From positions 1-64,000 of the forward strand of contig DAIPBO010000011.1 in assembly GCA_036774405.1 (NCBI GenBank): a stretch of DNA of 64,000 bases, written 5' to 3'. The DNA is from JAAYDS01 sp012729155. GTDB lineage: Bacteria; Chloroflexota; Anaerolineae; UBA1429. Position 1 is the first letter of the stretch, and every line of letters starts with the position of its first letter. Below, piece by piece: positions 1-7,967 of this stretch. The notes beneath the pieces were generated by a model. The model searched no databases. It saw only the letters and a program-made list of their open reading frames with translations, and was not told where the DNA came from. The position numbers were made by a program, and so were the translations under genes.

Positions 1-594
1 AAAGGTAAAGTAGCTCCCCCCCAGCTCGGGCAGGCCCAGCCGCCCCACAATGCGTTCGACCGCGTCGGTGACAGGCCCTTGAGGCCCATTGACCGTCACG
101 ATCTGCTGCGGGTCTTCATCGAGTTTGTCAGCCAGCTCACGCAGGGTATCGGGGTCATTCCAGTCCATCCAGAAGCCGAGGCGGATGGACTGCTCAGTCT
201 GCAATGCCGCCATGCGCAGCACACGTTGCTTGCAGCGGTTCACAAAGGCAGCCAGTCCAAAAGCCTCGATATCCTTGCGCGACTCAAAGCCCAGTTCTTT
301 TTCTACCTCGACCTCGACCCACAGGCCCTGACAGTCAAAGCCGTTCTGATAGCGTAGCTCGCGGCCACGCATGGTCCAGAAGCGGCTATACACATCTTTG
401 TAGGTACGCCCCCAGCCGTGGTGCACGCCCATCGGGTTGTTAGCCGTAATAGGCCCGTCGATGAACGACCAGTGCGGCTCACCGCGATGCAGCTCGCGCA
501 GCTGTTCAAAGGTCTTGCTTTCGCGCCACAGGCCCAGCATCTTGTGCTCGAGCTCGACCAGATCGACCGTAGCTGGGACAGACTGAAATGGCAT
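1..594 (-). CDS. ileS: Isoleucine--tRNA ligase, N-terminal part (gene runs off the left edge)
   Basis: This open frame on the minus strand begins at ATG 594 and stays open to base 1, so only about 198 N-terminal residues are seen. It would charge tRNA-Ile in the cytoplasm. The translation begins MPFQSVPATVDLVELEHKML and contains WSFIDGPITANNPMGVHHGW followed by GRTYKD, which fits the class I synthetase HIGH-type signature region of an IleRS, and then YQNGFDCQGLWVEVEVEK. A good Shine-Dalgarno site (TGGAGGGG, 603-610) supports the start. The T-box leader just upstream, with a likely AUC specifier codon, independently supports Ile specificity. ValRS and LeuRS share the fold but fit the motif text less well. 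Confidence 0.88.
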   Translation of the reverse strand, partial: MPFQSVPATVDLVELEHKMLGLWRESKTFEQLRELHRGEPHWSFIDGPITANNPMGVHHGWGRTYKDVYSRFWTMRGRELRYQNGFDCQGLWVEVEVEKELGFESRKDIEAFGLAAFVNRCKQRVLRMAALQTEQSIRLGFWMDWNDPDTLRELADKLDEDPQQIVTVNGPQGPVTDAVERIVGRLGLPELGGSYFTF

Positions 595-599
595 TGATC

Positions 600-900
600 C
601 AACCCCTCCAGGTATTGATGCAACAAAAAGGCCCTCGCCCCATACAGGGACGAGAGCCTGGTAATCAGACTCGCGCGGTACCACCCCGCTTGGCCATAAA
701 GGCCCGCTCTACGCCGACCGGCTACCTGAGCCGAGCAGCTCGCCACGATAACGTGCAGCGAACCCGGACAGCTCTACTCACAAACGCTTTCGGCTGTCAG
801 CTCGAGAGTGATCTTGGGCCCCGTCGTGCGTGCCTGCTTTGCAGCTGCCGCAGACTCTCTGGACGCCGTAAGGAGCCTACTCGTCTCTGTCAACGCTTAT
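600..900 (-). promoter_or_regulatory. T-box riboswitch leader of ileS (tRNA-Ile sensing)
   Basis: The minus-strand RNA starting near 900 has the elements of a T-box in order: a Stem I start with GACGAGTA, a candidate specifier loop with AUC at 812-810, a Stem II/III region with an AGTAGAGCTGTCC-like segment and CGTTATCG, and then the conserved T-box sequence GGTGGTACCGCG (complement of 674-685). A terminator follows at 630-658 (GGCTCTCGTCCC paired with GGGGCGAGGGCC, then a T run at 629-625). By family knowledge, uncharged tRNA would stabilise the antiterminator and allow ileS transcription. The T-box core is clear; the specifier assignment is by eye. Confidence 0.88.
625..658 (-). terminator. 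T-box intrinsic terminator ahead of ileS
   Basis: On the minus strand, a 12-bp stem with two G-U type positions (arms 658-647 and 641-630) is followed by five T residues at 629-625. Its 5' arm lies just after the conserved T-box sequence, as needed for the terminator/antiterminator switch. Confidence 0.8.
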
Positions 901-906
901 AGGGTT

Positions 907-935
907 ATTATACCACGCCGCCCAACCTGGCGCAA
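907..935 (-). promoter_or_regulatory. Sigma70-like promoter of the ileS T-box leader
   Basis: On the minus strand, -35 TTGCGC (935-930) and -10 TATAAT (912-907) are separated by 17 bp. The -35 box lies only 1 bp from the stop codon of the upstream symporter gene, so ileS is an independent unit although it is co-directional. Confidence 0.7.
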
Positions 936-936
936 T

Positions 937-2316
937 CTAGCCGCCCAATACACCCAGGCCGCCCAGCAGCACCACCAGGATGAGCACTGGCGAGATGAGC
1001 TTTGCCACGCCGTAAAAGAACCGCACCATGCCCTGGTTATCGAGCGAGCCCTTGTTCGTGAGCCCCTCTTTGACCTGCGGCCAGCCCCAGCGCCAGCCGA
1101 GAAAGATACACAAGAACAGGCCGCCCACCGGCAGCAGGATGTTGGACGAAGCAAAGTCAAAGGCATCGAACAGGTTAAGCCCGCCGATCTTGACACCAGA
1201 CAACCAGCTCTCGGCCAGCGCCGGAAATGCTCCTGCCACGGCCAACGCCACAGCAGTGACGATGGCTGCCCTTTTGCGCGACCAGCCCGTGTGATCCTCG
1301 AGAAAGGCCACCGGCACTTCAAAGAGCGACAGGGCCGCGCCTGTGGCGGCACATGCCGCCAACACAAAGAACAGCCCCATAAAGATCGACTGCACCACTG
1401 GCCCACCGGGCAGCGAGCTGAACACCGTCGGCATGGTGATGAACATCAGCGAGGGGCCAGCCGCCTTTTCGACGCCGAACGCAAACACCGCCGGAAAGAT
1501 CGCTACGCCAGCCAGCAGAGACACGAACAGGTCGCCCAGCATAACGCGCACGGCGCTCTTGGGGATATCTTGCTCCTCGGGATAGTAGGAGCCGTAGGTG
1601 ATCATGGTGCCCATGCCCACCGACAGCTTGAAGAACGCCAGGCCCATAGCGGCCAACACCACGCCAAAAGACAGCTTGGAAAGGTCCGGCTTGAAGAGAA
1701 ACTCGAGGCCAGCCGAAGCACCAGGCAGCGTCAGACTGCGGATGGCGATGATCAACAGAATGACAAAGAGGATGGGTAGCAGTCGCTTGACCATCGCCTC
1801 GATGCCGCGGCTTACGCCGGCGATGATGATGGCCATCAACCCCGCCAACACCACCCATTGCAGACCAAGCGCGAGCCATGGGTTGCTGATGACAGAGCCA
1901 AAGGCCGCTCCCGTCACAGACGGGTCAGTCGTCACGATCTGCCCGCTGAAGGCCTTGACGATGTAGATCAGCACCCAGCCGATCACCTCGGTGTAGAACG
2001 CGATGATCAGAAAGGCGGCGATCACCCCTGCCGTGCCGATCAGCCACCAGGGCTCTTTGGGTGCCAGCTTACGCAGTGAGCCGATCGCGTCGGAGCGCGC
2101 TGTGCGGCCGATGACGTGCTCAGAGATCATCACAGGCAGGCCGATGAGAAAAGTGGCGATGACATAGACGATGATAAAGGCCGCACCACCGCTCTCGCCG
2201 GTCATGTAGGGGAACTTCCAGATGTTGCCGAGGCCGACGGCCGACCCTAGAGTTGCGGCGACCGCGCCCAACGTGCCTGTGAACCGTCCACGGACTCGGG
2301 GACCTGCACTGGTCAT
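937..2316 (-). CDS. SLC6/NSS-family sodium-dependent transporter
   Basis: This is a 459-residue integral membrane protein of the neurotransmitter:sodium symporter family, which in bacteria usually takes up amino acids with Na+. The N-terminal segment LGSAVGLGNIWKFPYMTGES is the family hallmark around TM1, which forms part of the sodium and substrate site. About 11-12 hydrophobic segments follow. The start ATG 2316 is chosen because AGGAGGAG lies 8 nt upstream; a longer frame starting further upstream lacks a ribosome site and would add non-membrane residues. The substrate cannot be told from sequence. Its position next to ileS and the ilv-leu operon makes an amino acid substrate plausible, but that is inference. 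Confidence 0.9.
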   Translation of the reverse strand: MTSAGPRVRGRFTGTLGAVAATLGSAVGLGNIWKFPYMTGESGGAAFIIVYVIATFLIGLPVMISEHVIGRTARSDAIGSLRKLAPKEPWWLIGTAGVIAAFLIIAFYTEVIGWVLIYIVKAFSGQIVTTDPSVTGAAFGSVISNPWLALGLQWVVLAGLMAIIIAGVSRGIEAMVKRLLPILFVILLIIAIRSLTLPGASAGLEFLFKPDLSKLSFGVVLAAMGLAFFKLSVGMGTMITYGSYYPEEQDIPKSAVRVMLGDLFVSLLAGVAIFPAVFAFGVEKAAGPSLMFITMPTVFSSLPGGPVVQSIFMGLFFVLAACAATGAALSLFEVPVAFLEDHTGWSRKRAAIVTAVALAVAGAFPALAESWLSGVKIGGLNLFDAFDFASSNILLPVGGLFLCIFLGWRWGWPQVKEGLTNKGSLDNQGMVRFFYGVAKLISPVLILVVLLGGLGVLGG

Positions 2317-2408
2317 GTCGACATCTCCTCCTGAAACGTGGTTAGTGTCACCGCAACGGCGCGTGAGGTGCCCCATGGAGGCCGGAGCGTCAACACCCTC
2401 AGGTCGCG

Positions 2409-2437
2409 AGCATAGGACACGCTTCAATCTGCGTCAA
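2409..2437 (-). promoter_or_regulatory. Sigma70-like promoter of the SLC6 transporter gene
   Basis: On the minus strand, -35 TTGACG (2437-2432) and -10 TATGCT (2414-2409) have a 17-bp spacer. It sits about 90 bp upstream of the start codon at 2316 and is divergent from the ilv-leu promoter at 2502-2530. Confidence 0.65.
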
Positions 2438-2501
2438 ATGAATGTAGTAACAAAAGATTCCGCTCTACATGGCGATGCACCGCACCAGGCACAGTATCTG
2501 T

Positions 2502-2530
2502 TTGACACCACGCCCCAGGTATGCTATGCT
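2502..2530 (+). promoter_or_regulatory. Sigma70-like promoter of the ilv-leu operon
   Basis: TTGACA (2502-2507) and TATGCT (2525-2530) are separated by exactly 17 bp. Transcription would begin near 2537, just ahead of the leader peptide gene at 2557. Confidence 0.78.
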
Positions 2531-2556
2531 GGCTGAAATCCGTAGGGGATCACATC

Positions 2557-2658
2557 TTGAACTCCTTACCGCTCATCGGCCTTCTGCTCGTACTATTTGG
2601 GCTCCTCATTATTGAGGGGCAAATGCCGGTTGGGAGGGGTTCGCGCCAGCGCGCTTAG
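2557..2658 (+). CDS. Leader peptide of the ilv-leu operon (attenuation)
   Basis: A 33-codon frame starts with TTG 2557 behind AGGGG (2544-2548, 8-nt spacing) and ends with TAG 2656-2658. Residues 4-19 read LPLIGLLLVLFGLLII, so 12 of 16 codons specify Leu, Ile or Val, the products of the operon. It lies between a consensus promoter and a strong terminator, which is the layout of ivbL/ilvL/leuL leaders. The likely role is to let ribosome stalling at Leu/Ile/Val codons decide whether the terminator at 2684-2715 forms. It is not a homologue of a named leader that I recognise; the call rests on layout and codon content. A short membrane peptide is the alternative. Confidence 0.75.
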   Translation: MNSLPLIGLLLVLFGLLIIEGQMPVGRGSRQRA

Positions 2659-2715
2659 TTAGCCAAAAGCAAGAACCAAAAAAGAGCCTCACCCAACCAG
2701 GTGAGGCTCTTTTTT
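2628..2715 (+). terminator. Attenuator of the ilv-leu operon: terminator with competing antiterminator arm
   Basis: The terminator is GAGCCTCACC (2684-2693), loop CAACCA, GGTGAGGCTC (2700-2709) and six T (2710-2715), extended by A-T pairs at the base. A second segment, GGTTGGGAGG (2628-2637), is complementary to CCTCACCCAACC (2687-2698) except for a 2-nt bulge, so it can form an antiterminator that destroys the terminator. An upstream CTCCTC in the leader codons (about 2602-2607) can pair with GAGGGG (2635-2640), giving the usual 1:2 / 2:3 / 3:4 alternatives. The pairing was found by eye. Confidence 0.75.
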
Positions 2716-2800
2716 GACGGCCGAGGCAATGAGCGCAGTCAGGCAGTGTCGCGCCCGCAATGATGGGGGCGAGTGCGGTCGGTTGGCCGCCTACGCAAAG

Positions 2801-2846
2801 ACGCCACACCCATGCCATAAAGGCATGTGGCCGTGGCGTTGTGTTT
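2801..2846 (+). other. Second hairpin in the ilvD leader
   Basis: ACGCCAC (2801-2807) pairs with GTGGCGT (2833-2839), and CATGCC (2811-2816) with GGCATG (2822-2827), around loop ATAAA. A moderately T-rich tract (TTGTGTTTTC) follows. It could be a weak second terminator or an RNA-stabilising structure before the ilvD ribosome site. The stretch 2716-2800 between the two hairpins shows nothing I recognise. Confidence 0.5.
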
Positions 2847-2892
2847 TCAGGCCGGGATGACTTGAGCCAAGCGCATGGAGAGGAGCAGGGTT

Positions 2893-4575
2893 GTGAGAAG
2901 CGACGTCATCAAAAAGGGTCTCGAACGCGCCCCACATCGTTCGCTGCTGTGGTCGCTGGGCCGCACCAATGAAGAGATGGACCGGCCCTTTGTCGGCATC
3001 ATCAGCTCGTACAATGATATCGTCCCTGGCCACATGAACCTCAGCCAGCTCAATGCCGCTGTGCGCGAAGGTGTTTTCATGGCAGGGGGCACGCCCTTTG
3101 AGGCCAACACCATCGCCGTATGCGACGGCATCGCGATGGGACACCAGGGCATGAAGTACTCACTTGCCTCGCGCGAGTTGATCGCCGACTCGGTTGAAAC
3201 CGTGGTGCAGGCCCACGCTTTTGATGCCATCGTGCTGGTCTCGGCGTGCGACAAGATCACACCGGGCATGGTGATGGCCATGGCCAGACTGGACATCCCC
3301 GCTATCATCGTTACCGGCGGGCCTATGCTTGCGGGCCGTCGCGGTGGTGAGACGCTGGACCTCAACAGCGCCTTCATGGCGGTGGGGGCAGCGACCAAGG
3401 GGCAGATCAGCGCCCGCGAGGTCGAGATCATCGAAAAGGCCTGCTGCCCCGGCTGCGGCTCGTGCGCCGGCATGTTCACAGCCAACACCATGGCCTGCCT
3501 GTGCGAAGCGCTGGGCATTGCTCTGCCGGGCAACGGCACCACGCCGGCGGTCAGCTCGCGGCGCATCGCCCTGGCGCGCCAGACGGGCATGGCGGTGATG
3601 ACGCTGCTGGAACGCAACATCCGCCCCAGCGACATTCTCACCGCCGATGCCTTTCACAACGCCTTCTCCACCGACATGGCCATGGGCGGTTCGACCAACT
3701 CGGTGCTGCACCTGCTAGCCATCGCCCACGAGGCAGGCGTGGCCATCGACCTGCCCGACCTGAATCATTTCTCGGCCAACACGCCACACCTCTGCAAACT
3801 CTCGCCGGCGAGCGAGCAGCACATTGAAGACCTGCACTACTCGGGTGGCATCGGCGCTATTATGCACGAGCTCGACGACCTGGGCTTGCTCAAGCGCAAC
3901 TGCATCACTGTGACGGGGCAGACCGTCGGTGAAAACCTCACGCCCGAGAGCCGCTGGGCGCCAGACTATGCCACCGTCAGCCGCAACGTCGTCCGCTCAG
4001 GCGACCAGCCTTACTCTGCCACTGGCGGCCTGAGCATACTTTTCGGAAATCTGGCGCCAGAGGGCGCCGTGGTCAAAAGCGCCGCTGTGGCCCCGAGCAT
4101 GATGCAGCACACCGGGCCGGCGCGTGTGTTCGACTCGGAAGAGGCGGCCACCAGGGCGATCATCGATATGTCGTTTGACGAAGGCGATGTGATCGTCATC
4201 CGCTACGAGGGGCCCAAGGGTGGCCCTGGCATGCGCGAGATGCTAACTCCGACTTCGCTACTGTCAGGGATGGGGCTCGACGGCAAAGTGGCCCTGATTA
4301 CCGATGGGCGCTTCTCGGGCGCGTCGCGCGGAGCGGCCATTGGCCACCTGTCTCCCGAGGCGGCCGCTCGCGGGCCCATCGCTGCTTTGCGAGATGGCGA
4401 CCTGATCTCGATCGATATCCCTAACCGCAGTCTGCGTGTAGCGCTCTCTGATAAAGAGATCGCCGCTCGCATCGCGACCTTACCGCCCTTTGAGCCCACG
4501 GTGGCGCGAGGCTATCTGCGGCGCTATGCCCGCCTGGTGACCTCGGCCAGCACGGGCGCTGTGTTTGAGGAATAG
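2893..4575 (+). CDS. ilvD: Dihydroxy-acid dehydratase
   Basis: Converts 2,3-dihydroxy-isovalerate and 2,3-dihydroxy-3-methylvalerate to the 2-keto acids of Val/Leu and Ile. This is the third shared step of the pathway and uses an oxygen-sensitive Fe-S cluster. From GTG 2893 the protein has 560 residues, the usual length, and starts MRSDVIKKGLERAPHR as family members do; AGGAG at 2881-2885 is 7 nt upstream. An ATG at 2875 is in frame but overlaps that ribosome site. Cysteine motifs VCDGIAMGH (C77), SACDKITPG (C119) and CCPGCGSCAGMFTANTM (C191) supply cluster ligands. It is the first structural gene of the operon. Confidence 0.95.
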   Translation: MRSDVIKKGLERAPHRSLLWSLGRTNEEMDRPFVGIISSYNDIVPGHMNLSQLNAAVREGVFMAGGTPFEANTIAVCDGIAMGHQGMKYSLASRELIADSVETVVQAHAFDAIVLVSACDKITPGMVMAMARLDIPAIIVTGGPMLAGRRGGETLDLNSAFMAVGAATKGQISAREVEIIEKACCPGCGSCAGMFTANTMACLCEALGIALPGNGTTPAVSSRRIALARQTGMAVMTLLERNIRPSDILTADAFHNAFSTDMAMGGSTNSVLHLLAIAHEAGVAIDLPDLNHFSANTPHLCKLSPASEQHIEDLHYSGGIGAIMHELDDLGLLKRNCITVTGQTVGENLTPESRWAPDYATVSRNVVRSGDQPYSATGGLSILFGNLAPEGAVVKSAAVAPSMMQHTGPARVFDSEEAATRAIIDMSFDEGDVIVIRYEGPKGGPGMREMLTPTSLLSGMGLDGKVALITDGRFSGASRGAAIGHLSPEAAARGPIAALRDGDLISIDIPNRSLRVALSDKEIAARIATLPPFEPTVARGYLRRYARLVTSASTGAVFEE

Positions 4576-4612
4576 GCATGACACACCGGCATACAAGCAA
4601 GGAGTCCCTGTT

Positions 4613-6301
4613 ATGCGGCTGAACGGCGCACAGATCTTGTGGGAATGCCTCGTCCGCGAGGGCGTTGATACCGTCTTTGGCATCACCGGTGGGGCGGTAT
4701 TGCCTATCTATCACGAGCTGCCCAACTATCCCATCCGCCACATCACCATGCGCCATGAGCAGGCCTGCGCCCACGCAGCCGATGGCTATGCGCGTGCTAC
4801 TGGCAAGGTGGGTGTGTGCCTGGCAACCTCGGGCCCTGGTGCCACCAACCTGGTGACGGGCATTGCCACTGCGATGATGGACTCGTCGCCCATGGTGGCC
4901 ATCACCGGACAGGTGGCCACCAACGCCCTGGGCACCGATGCCTTCCAAGAGGTGGATATCACCGGCATCACCATGCCCATCACCAAGCACAACTATCTGA
5001 TCACCGACGTGGCCGATCTGGCCTTGGCCGTGCGCGAGGCGTTCCACATCGCCAGTACAGGCCATCCGGGCCCTGTGCTGATCGACATCGCCAAAGACGC
5101 GCAGACAGCCGAGATCGAGTTCGAGTATCCGGACTACGTCAGCCTGCCAGGCTACAAGCCGCATACTCGAGGCAACCCTCGGCAGATCAAGCAGGCGGCT
5201 GATATGATCAACACCGCCCAACGCCCGCTGATCATTGCTGGGCGTGGTGTGCTGGTTGCGGGGGCTCAGCAAGAACTGTGCGAGCTGGCCACCAAGGCAC
5301 ACATCCCCGTATCGACGACCCTGCTGGGGAAGAGCGCCATCCCCGAGACCCATCCGCTCTGCCTGGGCATGGGTGGCATGCATGGCGAGGCATTTGCCAA
5401 CTATGCGCTGCAGCAGTGTGACTTGATCTTTGCGGTGGGTATGCGCTTTGACGATCGTTACACCTCAGCAGCGGGCACATTTGCGCCCAATGCCAAGATC
5501 GTCCACGTGGACATCGATCCCGCCGAGATCGCCAAGCGTATCCGCGTCGACCTGCCCATCGTGGGCGATGCCAAGAACGTGCTGCGGCAACTGCTGCCCC
5601 TCGTTGAGGAACGTGACCTCGCAGACTGGCTGGGGCAAATCGATAGCTGGCGTGCCGAGACCCGTGACCGTGACGCGCTGTGGCAAGAAACAGACGAGGT
5701 ACTGCCCCAGTACGTGGTGTTCAACATCTGGGAAGCCACCCGGGGCGAAGCTTTGATGGTGTCGGATGTGGGGCAGAACCAGATGTGGGAGGCACAGTAC
5801 TACCGCCATGTGCGGCCCGGCGGCCTGATCTCATCAGGAGGGCTGGGCACCATGGGGTTTGCGTTGCCCGCAGCGATCGGCGCTGCCGCGGGCCGACCCG
5901 ATTGCCAGGTGTGGGTGGTGGTCGGAGACGGCGGGTTCCAGATGACGCTGCAAGAGCTGGCCACCGTGATGCAGGAGAGGCTGCCCATCAAGATTGCCAT
6001 CCTCAACAACGGCTTTCTGGGGATGGTGCGGCAATGGCAAGAGATGTTTTTTCAAAAGAACTACTCTGGGTCACCTCTGCTGGGGCCCGACTTTGCCAAG
6101 CTGGCCGAGGCCTATGGCATCGCTGCAGCCACCATCGAGTCCAAAGAGGGCGTGGCCGCTGCCGTCAAGGCAGCATATGACTCGGATGGCCCCATGGTGA
6201 TCGACTTTCGTATCGAGCGCGAACACAATGTCTTTCCGATTGTGCCAGTGGGCCACCCCATCGATCAGATGATCCGCCGGCCCAAGCAAACCCAGCCGTA
6301 G
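4613..6301 (+). CDS. ilvB: Acetolactate synthase, large catalytic subunit
   Basis: Thiamine-diphosphate enzyme that condenses pyruvate with pyruvate or 2-oxobutyrate, the first common step of Val/Leu and Ile synthesis. The protein has 562 residues. The catalytic Glu lies in MRHEQACAHAADGYARATGK (E49), the FAD/regulatory middle domain follows, and the ThDP-binding motif runs from GDGGFQMT to ILNN near residues 440-470. Start ATG 4613 follows AAGGAG (4599-4604); a TTG-initiated longer frame overlapping ilvD has no support. The regulatory subunit gene follows 14 bp downstream. Confidence 0.96.
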   Translation: MRLNGAQILWECLVREGVDTVFGITGGAVLPIYHELPNYPIRHITMRHEQACAHAADGYARATGKVGVCLATSGPGATNLVTGIATAMMDSSPMVAITGQVATNALGTDAFQEVDITGITMPITKHNYLITDVADLALAVREAFHIASTGHPGPVLIDIAKDAQTAEIEFEYPDYVSLPGYKPHTRGNPRQIKQAADMINTAQRPLIIAGRGVLVAGAQQELCELATKAHIPVSTTLLGKSAIPETHPLCLGMGGMHGEAFANYALQQCDLIFAVGMRFDDRYTSAAGTFAPNAKIVHVDIDPAEIAKRIRVDLPIVGDAKNVLRQLLPLVEERDLADWLGQIDSWRAETRDRDALWQETDEVLPQYVVFNIWEATRGEALMVSDVGQNQMWEAQYYRHVRPGGLISSGGLGTMGFALPAAIGAAAGRPDCQVWVVVGDGGFQMTLQELATVMQERLPIKIAILNNGFLGMVRQWQEMFFQKNYSGSPLLGPDFAKLAEAYGIAAATIESKEGVAAAVKAAYDSDGPMVIDFRIEREHNVFPIVPVGHPIDQMIRRPKQTQP

Positions 6302-6315
6302 AGAGGAGCACTACC

Positions 6316-6852
6316 ATGAGCTTGCCCCCACCAGATAGTACCTTCTCACGGCGCACACTGGTTGTCTTGATGGAAGACAAACCGGGCGTGCTGAGCCATG
6401 TGTCGAACCTGTTCCGCCGCCGCAACTATAACATCGAGAGCCTGACGGTGGGGCACAGCGAGACGCAGGACATCTCTCGCATGACCGTGGTGGTGCACGC
6501 CAACGACGCCATGCTCGAGCAGGTGGCCAAGCAGTTGTACAAGCTGATCAACGTCACCAAGGTGAGCGAGGTCAACACCGATGACGCGGTGATGCGTGAG
6601 CTGGCATTGATCAAAGTGCACGCACCCTCGGCTCAGCGCGCTGAGATCAAGCAGGTGGTCGATATCTTTCGCGCCCAGATCATCGATGTGGCGCTCGACT
6701 CGATGGTTATCGAGATCACTGGCGACGAGAGCAAAGTCGAGTCGCTGATCTCGATTCTCAAGCCCTTTGGCATCAAAGAGCTGACACGCACCGGCCGCGT
6801 GGCCATGATACGAGGCTCACTGACCGCCAACGGCACACGCTTTGGGTCCTAG
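6316..6852 (+). CDS. ilvN: Acetolactate synthase, small regulatory subunit
   Basis: A 178-residue ACT-domain protein that binds the large subunit and gives feedback inhibition, usually by valine. The N-terminal ACT domain reads LVVLMEDKPGVLSHVSNLFR, followed by RRNYNIESLTVGHSE, the signature of IlvH/IlvN. The C-terminal half (VDIFRAQIIDVALDSMVIEI) is the second ACT-like domain. It is the long IlvH-like form rather than the ~100-residue E. coli IlvN. GAGAGGAG precedes the ATG. It sits between ilvB and ilvC with gaps of 14 and 51 bp. Confidence 0.94.
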   Translation: MSLPPPDSTFSRRTLVVLMEDKPGVLSHVSNLFRRRNYNIESLTVGHSETQDISRMTVVVHANDAMLEQVAKQLYKLINVTKVSEVNTDDAVMRELALIKVHAPSAQRAEIKQVVDIFRAQIIDVALDSMVIEITGDESKVESLISILKPFGIKELTRTGRVAMIRGSLTANGTRFGS

Positions 6853-6903
6853 CCAGACCGGCTCATCGAGCCGCTGGACAAGCAGTACGAGGAGGCTCCC
6901 TTC

Positions 6904-7899
<996 letters not shown>

Positions 7900-7913
7900 A
7901 TGATCGCCGCAAC

Positions 7914-7943
7914 GCGTCGGCGGCGGTTCATCGCCGCCGACGC
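7914..7943 (+). other. Intra-operon hairpin between ilvC and cimA
   Basis: GCGTCGGCGGCG (7914-7925), loop GTTCAT, then CGCCGCCGACGC (7932-7943): a perfect 12-bp GC-rich stem. There is no T tract, so it is unlikely to terminate efficiently. A role in mRNA processing or 3'-end protection of the ilvDBNC part is possible. Confidence 0.6.
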
Positions 7944-7967
7944 CTCTCAAGGAGTGAACCTGACCGT

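Noticed and set aside
2609..2818. 69-codon minus-strand frame across the ilv attenuator
   Set aside because: It is the complement of the leader and terminator structures; no ribosome site.
4421..5383. 320-codon minus-strand frame opposite ilvB
   Set aside because: Shadow of ilvD/ilvB codon bias; no recognisable domain.
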